Assembly: GCA_949290895.1 (NCBI GenBank)
Contig: CASETU010000020.1
Coordinates: 1-53,154 of the forward strand
DNA: 53,154 nucleotides
From: an uncultured Bacillota bacterium
Lineage (GTDB): Bacteria > Bacillota > Clostridia > Christensenellales > Borkfalkiaceae
Reading direction: 5' to 3'
Part shown: piece after piece, positions 44,227 through 51,589 of the stretch
Layout: each line of letters starts with the position of its first letter
Numbering within the stretch: the first letter of the stretch is position 1
Program-made: the position numbers and the translations under genes
Notes under the pieces: generated by a model
What the model was told of the DNA's origin: nothing
Databases searched by the model: none
What the model saw: only the letters and a program-made list of their open reading frames with translations

Positions 44227-44338
44227 ACAGATATTGCAGAAATAAATTTTCTGTAATGTTAATTTTTAGCGGTAAAAAGAAAATTTATACGGATTTTAAG
44301 TAAAAAAATTTCTTGCCGCAATTCGGGAGGAGAAGGGT

Positions 44339-44923
44339 ATGAAGTGTGCGAAACATACGGACAGAGAAGCTGTTGCGCAATGTGCCGAATGCGGCGCGTA
44401 CATCTGTTCGGAGTGTGCGGAAAAGACCGCGGAGTTGAAAGAGCATTGCGGCGTGCTGTGTGTGGAATGTTACCGTAAGGAAATCGAGGGCGCGCGGGAC
44501 TTTTATGTCGGCGACAGAAAGAAAAAACTGCGCAGGATCATCACGAGCTGCGTGCTGTACGTCGTCGGTTTGCTTGCCATTATCAGCGCGTTTGCCATCG
44601 GCGCGCAGGGAATAGAACTTTTCTGGCGCGTGTTGATAGGACTGCTGTTCTGCGGTTGGGACGGCGCCGTCGCCGGCTGGAGAAAGGGCGAACAGGCGCA
44701 GGAAGAATATGAAAGAAAATACGGTGCGACTTATACCGTTACCGACGACGGCGTTTATAAGGAAGACGGGTTTTTCAAAAAGCTTATCATGTCGCTCATC
44801 GGCATGGTCATCGGCGTCATCGCAACGCCTATCAATGTAATTCGCTATGCCGTGGGCATGAAAAAAGATAAGGCAAACGTGGAAATGTTCGAGCGCGAAC
44901 TCGCGGCGATCAGCGAGGACTGA
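44339..44923 (+). CDS. B-box-type zinc-finger membrane protein
   Basis: 194 residues with a strong GGGAGGAG site. The N-terminal 45 residues hold a B-box-like zinc motif: C3-x2-H6, C15-x2-C18, C23-x2-C26, C41-x2-C44. Hydrophobic segments lie at about 67-88, 94-112 and 147-171. The family is common in Clostridia and usually unnamed. Probably a membrane protein with a cytoplasmic zinc domain. Likely controlled by the divergent Xre regulator. Confidence 0.75.
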   Translation: MKCAKHTDREAVAQCAECGAYICSECAEKTAELKEHCGVLCVECYRKEIEGARDFYVGDRKKKLRRIITSCVLYVVGLLAIISAFAIGAQGIELFWRVLIGLLFCGWDGAVAGWRKGEQAQEEYERKYGATYTVTDDGVYKEDGFFKKLIMSLIGMVIGVIATPINVIRYAVGMKKDKANVEMFERELAAISED

Positions 44924-45072
44924 GTTGCCGAAAAAAGTTTTTGCCTTGCGAACGGTGAAGAAAATATAAGGTATTAACCTTAAAAAAAAGTTGGAATATC
45001 TTCGCGTTTTCGGAAAATAATTTGCAGATACTTTTTTGAACGTTTTAACAAACGAAAAAATTTACCCTGAAA

Positions 45073-45112
45073 CACGCGGCGCCGCCCTGATGGGCGGCGC
45101 CGCGTGCATTTT
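45073..45112 (+). terminator. Terminator after the zinc-finger gene
   Basis: 15-bp GC-rich perfect stem (45073-45087 and 45092-45106), loop TGAT, then CATTTTTT. Confidence 0.82.
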
Positions 45113-45128
45113 TTCAGCGTTTTGCACT

Positions 45129-45160
45129 CGCCGCGCCGTAAATGATTTTACGGCGCGGCG
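45129..45160 (-). terminator. GC-rich hairpin at the 3' end of the ABC exporter operon
   Basis: 14-bp perfect stem (45129-45142 and 45147-45160), loop TGAT. It begins 5 nt after the exporter stop on the minus strand. No T-run follows directly, so termination may need the next hairpin. Confidence 0.5.
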
Positions 45161-45165
45161 GTCGT

Positions 45166-46089
45166 TTATTTGTTATGCGGTGTTTTTTTGCGCGTTTTGC
45201 GTCCCTTTAGCACCGTTACAAGCACGTTGAGCAAGACGAACACGAGCGTGAGCGCGGCGAAGATGAGGTAAGTTTCGCCCGTGCCGAGCTCAGTGCCGAA
45301 AAAGTCGAGCTGCATGGAATAGCCTTCTTTCAATGCCGCTTCCGCACCGGGAGCGGTTTGGGCAATTTTTTCCAGTGCGCCGTTCATGAAAAAGTTTCTG
45401 AAAAGTCCCGCCGAATACGTGCCGGGAATGACGAGTACGGCGTAGCCAATCCAGTCGGAAAGCATGGAAAGGGGAAAGTAAGCGCCGCACAAAAAGCCTA
45501 TCGCCGCGCTCATGATGCCCACCAGCCCGCCGAGCGCCGATTCGCTTTTCAAAAACGAACAGACAAACACGCTTATCGCCGTTGCGGACAGGGCGGAAAA
45601 GAGCAGGAGCGCTACGATGTTTGCAACGTCCGCAAAGGAAAGGTACCAGCCGCTGATCGCAAGGTAGATCAGTCCCACGGCGAGCACCGCCGCGCAGATG
45701 ACGAGGGTCACGATAAAGTTGTAAACATAATAAGACGCCGTCAAAACGCCGCGGCGGACGGGGGAGGCGAGGGCGTCGTTGATGACGCCGCGCTGTTTGT
45801 CCTGCACCATGATGTTGTTTGCGGAAAAGGATACCGTTATGCAGGAAACCGCCATTACGCCTGCGAGCATCCAGCCGTCGATGAACGCGCCGAGCAAGGC
45901 TTCGTCCACGGGCGCGCCTTCCATAGCCGTTTTTAAGGAAGAAAGCTGCATTTCGCGCAAAAACAACACGAATAGCACCAGCACGATTAGCGGGGCGAGC
46001 AGGGAGAAAAATACCGTCATTTTATCTTTCAAAAAGATTTTCAGCCCGCGTTTTACCAACAAAAATATTGTCTTTATATCGTTTTTCAT
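45166..46089 (-). CDS. ABC-2 type exporter permease
   Basis: 307 residues with six membrane segments and a large first outside loop (about residues 45-75), as in ABC-2 drug/polymer exporters. 'SNNIMV' type stretch ('FSANNIMVQDKQRGVINDALASPVRR') is the conserved cytoplasmic part of the family. The start overlaps the stop of the ATPase gene (ATGA), so the two are one operon. Likely exports a drug, peptide or lipid; substrate unknown. Confidence 0.87.
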   Translation of the reverse strand: MKNDIKTIFLLVKRGLKIFLKDKMTVFFSLLAPLIVLVLFVLFLREMQLSSLKTAMEGAPVDEALLGAFIDGWMLAGVMAVSCITVSFSANNIMVQDKQRGVINDALASPVRRGVLTASYYVYNFIVTLVICAAVLAVGLIYLAISGWYLSFADVANIVALLLFSALSATAISVFVCSFLKSESALGGLVGIMSAAIGFLCGAYFPLSMLSDWIGYAVLVIPGTYSAGLFRNFFMNGALEKIAQTAPGAEAALKEGYSMQLDFFGTELGTGETYLIFAALTLVFVLLNVLVTVLKGRKTRKKTPHNK

Positions 46090-47006
46090 GCGTGTTCTCC
46101 TCCCGTAAGTTTTTTGCCCGTCACGTTTAAGAACACGTCGTCCATATCGCCTTTGATGACTTCGAAATCCGTTAATTGTTCGCCGTATTTTGCGATGATT
46201 GCCTTTGCCTCTTCGCTGTCTTTTACGCGTATCGCGTAAAAATTGCCGCTATAGGTGCAGTCGAGCGCGCAAAACGTTTTGTCAAGCGCCTCGCTTTGCG
46301 GTGCATACAGTTTGATGTAGTCGGAAGAATATCTGTTTTTCAGTTCTACGGGGGAGCCTGTCGCGGAAATCTTGCCCGCGTCTATGATGACTACGTCGTC
46401 GGCGCGGTTTGCCTCTTCCATATAATGTGTGGTCAGAAAGACCGTCATGTTTTTTTCTTTGCGCAGCGTTTCAATCGCCCGCCACACCGTCTGCCGCGTC
46501 TGCGGGTCGAGCCCCGTCGTCGGCTCGTCTAAAATGAGCAGCTGCGGTTCGTGCAGGATACCGCGCGCCACGTCCGTGCGTCGCCGTTGTCCGCCCGAAA
46601 GTTTTCCGTACGGTCTTGACAGCAAATCGCCCAGATGCAGCCGCTCGGTGATTTCTTTTAATCGCGTTTCCCACGCCTTGCCGTGTAAGCCGTAAAAACC
46701 CGCTCGTACCGTCAAATTTTCCCGCACCGTCAGCGATTTGTCCAAAATGGAGTCCTGAAAGACGATGCCGATGGCGCGCCTTATTTTTTCGGGTTCGGAA
46801 TCGATGTCCGCGCCGCAGATCTTTACTTTGCCCTTGTCCTTTTGCAAAAGCGTGCACATCACGTTGATGGTCGTGCTTTTTCCCGCGCCGTTTACCCCCA
46901 AAAAGGCGAAAAGGCGGCCTTTTTTGACGTTGAAAGAAATTCCGTCAACCGCCTTTACCGTAGCGAAATGCTTTTGCAGGTTTTCGATTTCCACTGCGTA
47001 TTCCAT
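46086..47006 (-). CDS. ABC exporter ATP-binding protein
   Basis: 306 residues from the ATG at 47006. Walker A G37-V-N-G-A-G-K-S-T45, signature 'LSGGQRRR', Walker B 'LLILDEPTTGLDP', H-loop 'TTHYMEEA', all intact; the C-terminal extension is typical of drug-exporter (DrrA/CcmA-like) ATPases. A longer start (47042) is possible in frame, but a -10 box lies between it and ATG 47006, so the shorter form is chosen. No Shine-Dalgarno site; candidate leaderless mRNA. Confidence 0.9.
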   Translation of the reverse strand: MEYAVEIENLQKHFATVKAVDGISFNVKKGRLFAFLGVNGAGKSTTINVMCTLLQKDKGKVKICGADIDSEPEKIRRAIGIVFQDSILDKSLTVRENLTVRAGFYGLHGKAWETRLKEITERLHLGDLLSRPYGKLSGGQRRRTDVARGILHEPQLLILDEPTTGLDPQTRQTVWRAIETLRKEKNMTVFLTTHYMEEANRADDVVIIDAGKISATGSPVELKNRYSSDYIKLYAPQSEALDKTFCALDCTYSGNFYAIRVKDSEEAKAIIAKYGEQLTDFEVIKGDMDDVFLNVTGKKLTGGEHA

Positions 47007-47012
47007 AACCGC

Positions 47013-47042
47013 ATTATAGCATAGCGTGCATTTTCTTGGCAA
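47013..47042 (-). promoter_or_regulatory. Promoter ending 6 nt before an ATG (leaderless candidate)
   Basis: On the minus strand: TTGCCA (47042-47037), 18-nt spacer ending in TGC, TATAAT (47018-47013), 6 nt, ATG (47006). The extended -10 makes this a convincing promoter, and transcription would begin at the start codon. Confidence 0.65.
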
Positions 47043-47051
47043 GAAAAAAAC

Positions 47052-47082
47052 GATAAAAAGCGCGCGCCCGTCGGGCGCGCGC
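47052..47082 (-). terminator. Terminator after the DUF6512-like gene
   Basis: 11-bp GC stem (47060-47070 and 47072-47082) with a very small loop; the minus strand continues CTTTTTATCGTTTTTTT. Confidence 0.75.
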
Positions 47083-47100
47083 GAAGAATTTTATATCGCT

Positions 47101-47634
47101 TTATTTGACGATACCGTATCCGCCGCTTATGGGGTCGCGGAACAAAAAGCAATGCGGGGGAAAGTACGTCAGCGTAAAATACAATATCAAAATAACGGCG
47201 ATGCCGCATAGCGAGACGATGTTTAATGCGGGACGCGGGGTGGCGGTCATGAGATAATATGCCACCGTAAAGCCTACAAACAGCGCCAGCGTAAAGGTTA
47301 GGATATCCATAAACAGCACCGAGCGCCCGACGATCGCCGTGTAAAAGTAAAACACCGCGGGAATAAACACGATTGCCGAAAGCACGCAGAAAAACGCGGC
47401 GGCGGGGTAATTCGGGGTCTTGCGCATGAAAAAAGCGCCTGCACCAAAATATAAAAACACGGGGAAGATGACGAGTTTCAAATGCTCCCACGTGCTTTCG
47501 TTTAGGGGGAAGAATACCGCCGCGACGGCGGAATTTCCCGACCATTCGTAAAAAAAGTGAGAAAGCGAACCTAAAACGTTGGCAAACAAAAAGCCGATCA
47601 GGCAAAACAAAAAGATTTTTTTATCGAACTTCAT
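47101..47634 (-). CDS. DUF6512-like membrane protein
   Basis: 177 residues from ATG 47634. About five membrane segments. The motif 'PLNESTWEHLKLVIFPV' is the hallmark of a common Clostridia family that I know as DUF6512. Longer in-frame starts reach into the histidine kinase gene and are rejected. The ATG is preceded by TATAAT and 6 nt, without a ribosome site, so it may be leaderless. Function unknown. Confidence 0.8.
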   Translation of the reverse strand: MKFDKKIFLFCLIGFLFANVLGSLSHFFYEWSGNSAVAAVFFPLNESTWEHLKLVIFPVFLYFGAGAFFMRKTPNYPAAAFFCVLSAIVFIPAVFYFYTAIVGRSVLFMDILTFTLALFVGFTVAYYLMTATPRPALNIVSLCGIAVILILYFTLTYFPPHCFLFRDPISGGYGIVK

Positions 47635-47640
47635 ACAGTA

Positions 47641-47646
47641 ATTATA
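47641..47646 (-). promoter_or_regulatory. -10 box exactly 6 nt before an ATG (leaderless candidate)
   Basis: TATAAT (47646-47641), 6 nt, ATG (47634) on the minus strand. No good -35 and no Shine-Dalgarno site. Confidence 0.5.
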
Positions 47647-47669
47647 TACGGTTCGACGTCGGTTTATTC

Positions 47670-48683
47670 TTAGTTTTTGTCGGCTATATCTTCGCAAAGC
47701 GGAATATTTGCTCGGAACAAAGCGGTTTTGCCGCATTCGGCTACAAGCGTTCCGCCAAGCTTTTCCGCCGCTTTTCTTGCCAGCGTCAGCCCCAAGCCCG
47801 TGCCCTTTTCCCGCGGTTGTCCCGCCGTGCAAAAGGGGCGAAAAAGCATATCTTCTTTGCCTTTTAACGCGTCGGAAGAATTTTCCGCGGAAAAAATCAG
47901 TCGGGAATTTTCCTTTTTTGTTTCTATGCGGATAAAACCGCCGTCATCGGTGTATTTTACTGCGTTGGAAAAAAGGTTTTGCACGATCAGCCGAAAAAGG
48001 GTTTTATCGGAAAAAACGGGCAACTCTTCAAGCTCCGCTTCCACGCAAAGGTTTTTCGCGCTCCATGTCGGTTGCAGGGCAAGCACGACGTCGCGTACAA
48101 GTTCGTCTGCGTTGAAATACTCTTTGTGCACGATGTTTTCCGTATGGTCAAGGCGGGAAATTGCCAGCATTTTCATGCTCATTTCGTTCAGCTTGCGCGC
48201 TTCGTCGCAGATGATGCAGGCGTATTCCTTCCTGTCTTTGTCTGTAATTTCATCGGTTTTGAGCAGATCGCCGTAACCGATGATGGCGCTCAGCGGCGTT
48301 TTGAATTCGTGGGATACGTTTTTGACGAATTCTTTGCTTAAATACTCGTTTGCGCGCAGTTCTTTCGTCATTTTGTTGAGCGCGGCGGCAAGGTCCGCGA
48401 GTTCGTCGTTGCCGCTTAAGCAAAAAGTTGTTTCATAATCGCCTTTTGCCACCTTTTTGATGCCGTCTTTCAGTTTGTTGAGCCTGCGTCCGATGAAAAT
48501 GCATAAAAGTGCCGCAAATAAAATCAGACCGCAAAAGCCGGAAATAAGGCTGACGTGGTAAGAAACAGCTGTCGTTACCGCCCGCTTTGTGCTTATCGCA
48601 AACAATATAAGGCGCGAAAAACCCAGCACGAACGCCATGACGAACAACATCATTGCAATGATTTTTATCAGCAGCTTTTTCAT
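47670..48683 (-). CDS. Sensor histidine kinase with a very short sensor loop
   Basis: 337 residues. Two membrane helices (about 8-30 and 44-65) leave only about 13 residues outside. A HAMP domain is at about 64-118. The H-box is V-S-H124-E-F-K-T-P-L, the N-box 'NLFSNAVKYT', the G-box 'GTGLGLTLARK'. The start overlaps the regulator stop (ATGA), so kinase and regulator are one operon. The tiny outside loop suggests it senses a membrane signal or a partner membrane protein. It should autophosphorylate His124 and pass the phosphate to Asp52 of the regulator. Confidence 0.92.
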   Translation of the reverse strand: MKKLLIKIIAMMLFVMAFVLGFSRLILFAISTKRAVTTAVSYHVSLISGFCGLILFAALLCIFIGRRLNKLKDGIKKVAKGDYETTFCLSGNDELADLAAALNKMTKELRANEYLSKEFVKNVSHEFKTPLSAIIGYGDLLKTDEITDKDRKEYACIICDEARKLNEMSMKMLAISRLDHTENIVHKEYFNADELVRDVVLALQPTWSAKNLCVEAELEELPVFSDKTLFRLIVQNLFSNAVKYTDDGGFIRIETKKENSRLIFSAENSSDALKGKEDMLFRPFCTAGQPREKGTGLGLTLARKAAEKLGGTLVAECGKTALFRANIPLCEDIADKN

Positions 48684-49348
48684 GACTTTTCCACCTTGTA
48701 TCCGAGTCCCCGTACCGACACGATGGTTACTTTCGAGGCGGCAAGCTTTTCCCGCAATTTGTTCACGTGCACGTCCACCGTACGCTCAAAACTTTCCGAA
48801 TCCAATCCCCACACTTCGTCGAGCAACTGTGTGCGGGAGAATATCCGTCCCGGGGAAGAGGCGAGCGCAAACAGCAAAAGAAATTCCTTTTTGGTGGTGT
48901 CTATCACCGTTTCTCCCAACCGCACTTCTTTTGCCGCGTAATCGAGAGTTAGATCGCCTATCTTCAAGCGGTTTGAAGAAACTTTTCCGTATCTTCTCAA
49001 AAGTGCGCGGAGCTTCAGCTCGAGTTCGTCGAAATCCACGGGCTTGGTGATGTAATCGTCCGCGCCGCAGCGATAGCTTTTTCGTTTGTCGTCCAGCGCG
49101 TCGAGGGCGGTCAGCATGACGACGGGCAGATCTTCGTCGAACTCCTTGACTTTTCGCGCAAGTTCGTTTCCGTCCGTTACGGGCATCATCGTGTCGGTGA
49201 GAAGGAGGTCGATTTTCTTTTTTTCAAGCGCCGTTATCGCCTCGGCTCCGTCGGCGCAGTCCGTTACGGAAAAATTGCGCGCTTCGAGATTTTTTTTGAT
49301 AAGTTTTCTGAGCGGAGCGTCGTCTTCCGCTATGAGTATGCTGAACAT
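48680..49348 (-). CDS. OmpR/PhoB-family response regulator
   Basis: 222 residues. Receiver domain with E8-D9-D10, phosphoacceptor D52, conserved Thr in 'VVMLTALDA' and Lys in 'YITKPVDF'. Winged-helix DNA-binding domain at about 127-220 ('LTLDYAAKEVRLGETVIDTTKKEFLLL', 'VDVHVNKLREKL', 'VRGLGYKVE'). GGAGG precedes the ATG. Partner of the kinase gene downstream. A consensus promoter lies 26 nt upstream. Confidence 0.93.
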   Translation of the reverse strand: MFSILIAEDDAPLRKLIKKNLEARNFSVTDCADGAEAITALEKKKIDLLLTDTMMPVTDGNELARKVKEFDEDLPVVMLTALDALDDKRKSYRCGADDYITKPVDFDELELKLRALLRRYGKVSSNRLKIGDLTLDYAAKEVRLGETVIDTTKKEFLLLFALASSPGRIFSRTQLLDEVWGLDSESFERTVDVHVNKLREKLAASKVTIVSVRGLGYKVEKS

Positions 49349-49373
49349 TGCCGCCTCCGTGGCTTTTTATTTC

Positions 49374-49402
49374 ATTATATAGTTTGCAGTGTCTTTTGTC
49401 AA
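49374..49402 (-). promoter_or_regulatory. Consensus promoter of the two-component operon
   Basis: Minus strand: TTGACA (49402-49397), 17 nt, TATAAT (49379-49374). The -35 overlaps the stop codon of the upstream membrane gene. Confidence 0.85.
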
Positions 49403-50079
49403 TCTTGCGCGGTTTTGCCTTCGCGGCGGTATTGCATAAGCCCGATCACGACCACGCCGACGTAAGCGAGTGTTTTGGGGATCATCAAAACGCCCACAAG
49501 GGGGTAAACGTCTGCAAAAAGCACAACCGGGATATAGAACGCAAAGGATAAAATGACCAAAATGCCCATCGCAAGATAGTTTTTATCCCCGTTTTGTCTG
49601 TAAATTGCAAAGCATATCGCGATGACTTCTATGCCGAGTATCGCAAAGGGGATGTTTCTGAGAATACCCCACAAAAGGGAGCCTTCGTAAGAAAACCAGT
49701 CGTTTTGGGGGAAAGCGCACAGCGCAACGCGCAGGATAGCCATGCTCCACATGAAAATATCCGCGATTTTTTTCGTTTTGTCGCTCGCATGCAAAACCGA
49801 GCGCAGGATATAATACAAAATCACGTAAAACGCCGTCATCGTGACGGAAGTGATCAGTTTGCCGAGTCCCAGCGCGAAAGCGTTTGCCTCCAGCCCGTCG
49901 GTCAGCAAGGCGTAAACGCGGGGGATTAAATGAAAGGAATCTCCCAGCGATAAGACGATCGCCATAATCCCGAACATCTTGAAAAACAGTTTTTTGCCTT
50001 TTACCGCCAAAAAGATGCCGACGCTCAGCGCAAAACACAAATATGCGGCGTCGAACAGCAGTTCCATGATACCTTGCAT
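49399..50079 (-). CDS. Seven-helix membrane protein of unknown family
   Basis: 226 residues from ATG 50079 (GAGGTG 7 nt upstream on this strand; a second ATG at 50067 is weaker). About seven hydrophobic segments. Conserved-looking 'SLGDSFHLIPRV' after the second helix and 'AFPQNDWF' in the fourth. I do not recognise a family. Its upstream region holds TTAAC-type direct repeats near 50128-50142, which an OmpR-type regulator might bind. It precedes the two-component operon on the same strand. Confidence 0.7.
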   Translation of the reverse strand: MQGIMELLFDAAYLCFALSVGIFLAVKGKKLFFKMFGIMAIVLSLGDSFHLIPRVYALLTDGLEANAFALGLGKLITSVTMTAFYVILYYILRSVLHASDKTKKIADIFMWSMAILRVALCAFPQNDWFSYEGSLLWGILRNIPFAILGIEVIAICFAIYRQNGDKNYLAMGILVILSFAFYIPVVLFADVYPLVGVLMIPKTLAYVGVVVIGLMQYRREGKTAQD

Positions 50080-50163
50080 AATAAAACACCTCTTGTTTTT
50101 TTATCGTTATTATGCCGCTCTTTTTTTAAGTTAATGTTAAGTTTTTGTTTTTCAGCGCAATGC

Positions 50164-50192
50164 TTGACAAAATTTATTTCTTTTGCTATAAT
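50164..50192 (+). promoter_or_regulatory. Consensus promoter of the arsR-like operon
   Basis: TTGACA (50164-50169), 17 nt, TATAAT (50187-50192), with TGC just before the -10 (extended). Confidence 0.9.
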
Positions 50193-50210
50193 ATAGAAAA
50201 AATTCTATAT
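50191..50210. promoter_or_regulatory. Operator candidate for ArsR
   Basis: ATATAGAA-AAAA-TTCTATAT, perfect 8-bp arms, overlapping the -10 and the transcript start. Position and form fit autoregulation by an ArsR/SmtB repressor. Confidence 0.7.
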
Positions 50211-50221
50211 GAAAAACAACG

Positions 50222-50497
50222 ATGGATAACGAAAAAATTTTAAAGTGCATGAAGGCGCTTGCGGATCCCGTGCGGCTGGAAATTTTTAACATGCTGCGCG
50301 GCGGCACGCTTTGCGCCTGCAAAATACTGGAACGGTTTGCCATGACGCAACCCACGCTTTCCTATCACATGAAGCTTTTAACGGAATCGGGGCTGGTCGT
50401 TGCAAAGCGGGATTGGAAGTGGAGTTATTATTCCGTCGACGAACGCGCGGCGGAGGAGATCGGCAATTATTTCAAGCATATCGAAAAGGAGAAGTAA
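50222..50497 (+). CDS. ArsR/SmtB-family metalloregulator
   Basis: 91 residues. Winged HTH with 'DPVRLEIFNMLRGG', then the metal loop T-L-C31-A-C33-K (the CxC type used for As(III)/Sb(III) in ArsR), and the recognition helix region 'TQPTLSYHMKLL'. No clear Shine-Dalgarno site before ATG 50222. Binding of a thiophilic metal or oxidation of the Cys pair should release the operator at 50191-50210. First gene of a three-gene operon. Confidence 0.9.
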   Translation: MDNEKILKCMKALADPVRLEIFNMLRGGTLCACKILERFAMTQPTLSYHMKLLTESGLVVAKRDWKWSYYSVDERAAEEIGNYFKHIEKEK

Positions 50498-50498
50498 A

Positions 50499-50696
50499 AT
50501 GCAGTGCGAAAAGGTAAAGGAATGTGCCTGTCCGAAGACAACGTGTCAAAATCACGGCAGGTGTTGTGCGTGCGTTATCAAGCACAGGACGACGGACAGT
50601 CTGCCGTATTGTCTTTTTCCCGACAACAACGGGGATAAATCGAATTATAATCATTATAAAGTTTTGCACGCGCTCTTTTGCGAGGAGGAAAAGTAA
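50499..50696 (+). CDS. Small Cys-rich protein of the ArsR operon
   Basis: 65 residues from ATG 50499 (AAGGAG at 50486-50491). Ten cysteines occur, in 'CACPKTTCQNHGRCCACVIKH' and further on. The pattern 'CPKT.CQNHG.CC.CV..H....LPYC' is one I recognise from clostridial small proteins, often next to ArsR and DUF5714 genes. It probably binds metal; role unknown. A longer in-frame start inside the arsR gene is rejected. Confidence 0.75.
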   Translation: MQCEKVKECACPKTTCQNHGRCCACVIKHRTTDSLPYCLFPDNNGDKSNYNHYKVLHALFCEEEK

Positions 50697-50702
50697 AAGA
50701 AT

Positions 50703-51284
50703 ATGACTTTAAGCGAAAAATGTGAACGCATCAAAAAAGCGGTGTCGGGTTCAGACTTAAAAAATCCCGTTAAAATTGCGGAAAACGTCATGCGGGAAGA
50801 TTACGTTTCCATGCACGGACCGGAGCATCATTTTCTCGACGGTGCGGCGTTTTTGGCGGCGTATAAGAATGCGGGCGGGAATATCGATTTGGCGGTTTGC
50901 CTTGACGAGTTGGAAAAGCGCACGGAATTGATGCCCGGTGCGATGTGCGGCTTGTGGGGGGTATGTGGTTCTGCGGCGGCGGTCGGCGCGGCGCTTTCCG
51001 TCATTCACGGCACGGGACCGCTGAGCACCGATGAATTTTATAAAGATCACATGGAGTTTACTTCAAAAGTCATCGGGAAGATGAGCAAGATCGGCGGCGC
51101 GCGGTGCTGTAAGCGGAACGCGTTTTTATCGCTTTCGACTGCGGCGGAATACGTAAGGGAAAAATACGGCGTGGCGATGGAAACGGAAAAACCCCGCTGC
51201 ACGTTTTCCGAAAAAAATCGGCAGTGTCTCGGCGGGCGCTGTCCGTTTTTTGCGGAAAACGTGCAGCGGGGCGTAAAAGTTTGA
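50703..51284 (+). CDS. DUF5714-domain protein
   Basis: 193 residues with a strong GAGGAGG-type site. Landmarks 'MCGLWGVCGSAAAVGAALSVIHGTGPLS' and 'IGGARCCKRNAFLSLSTA' fit DUF5714, whose members often accompany ArsR regulators. Cysteines cluster in 'GARCCKRN' and 'CLGGRCPFF'. It lacks the N-terminal methyltransferase-like part found in some longer relatives. Function unknown; the operon suggests a redox- or metal-linked role. Confidence 0.8.
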   Translation: MTLSEKCERIKKAVSGSDLKNPVKIAENVMREDYVSMHGPEHHFLDGAAFLAAYKNAGGNIDLAVCLDELEKRTELMPGAMCGLWGVCGSAAAVGAALSVIHGTGPLSTDEFYKDHMEFTSKVIGKMSKIGGARCCKRNAFLSLSTAAEYVREKYGVAMETEKPRCTFSEKNRQCLGGRCPFFAENVQRGVKV

Positions 51285-51312
51285 AAAAGAGGATAAAGGA
51301 ATATTTTACATA

Positions 51313-51360
51313 AAAAAACCCGCGGTGCAAAAACTTTCGGTTTTGCACCGCGGGTTTTTT
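51313..51360. terminator. Bidirectional terminator between DUF5714 gene and tRNA
   Basis: 20-bp perfect stem (51313-51332 and 51341-51360) with an 8-nt loop; A-run and T-run ends lie within the stem, so it serves both strands. Confidence 0.92.
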
Positions 51361-51361
51361 C

Positions 51362-51438
51362 TGGTGGGAACGGTAGGGCTCGAACCTATGACCTCATGCA
51401 TGTCAAGCATGCGCTCTAACCAACTGAGCTACGCTCCC
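51362..51438 (-). tRNA. tRNA-Val (GAC)
   Basis: 77-nt cloverleaf including encoded CCA. Acceptor GGGAGCG/CGTTCCC (one G-U), D arm GCTC/GAGC, anticodon stem CATGC/GCATG with loop TTGACAT, variable loop AGGTC, T arm ATAGG/CCTAC with loop TTCGAGC. Anticodon GAC reads GUC/GUU. A73 and the anticodon suit valine. The outer T-stem pair is A-C (mismatch). Confidence 0.93.
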
Positions 51439-51454
51439 TTTTTACAGCTTTATT

Positions 51455-51484
51455 ATTCTATCATAAAGACGAAAGGCTTGTCAA
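51455..51484 (-). promoter_or_regulatory. Promoter of tRNA-Val
   Basis: Minus strand: TTGACA (51484-51479), 18 nt, TAGAAT (51460-51455), ending 16 nt before the tRNA. Confidence 0.75.
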
Positions 51485-51526
51485 GCCAAAAAAGGAAAAA
51501 TTATTTGTTTTTTAACTTGTTTTCGA

Positions 51527-51555
51527 TTGACTTCAAATATGTTCCTTGCTACAAT
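51527..51555 (+). promoter_or_regulatory. Promoter of the MATE gene
   Basis: TTGACT (51527-51532), 17 nt, TACAAT (51550-51555) with TGC before the -10 (extended). Confidence 0.82.
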
Positions 51556-51589
51556 GATATCCCTAGGACAGGAAAATAGGAGATATTTT

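Larger units (their letters stand above)
44924..45165 (+). other. Intergenic gap with two strong hairpins
   Basis: 242 nt without a supportable gene. It holds a terminator at 45073-45112 and a second GC-rich hairpin at 45129-45160. Both have the same TGAT loop. Confidence 0.5.

Noticed and set aside
50209-50229. Six-codon ORF whose stop overlaps the region of the arsR start
   Set aside because: No ribosome site, and its start lies within the operator palindrome; probably chance.
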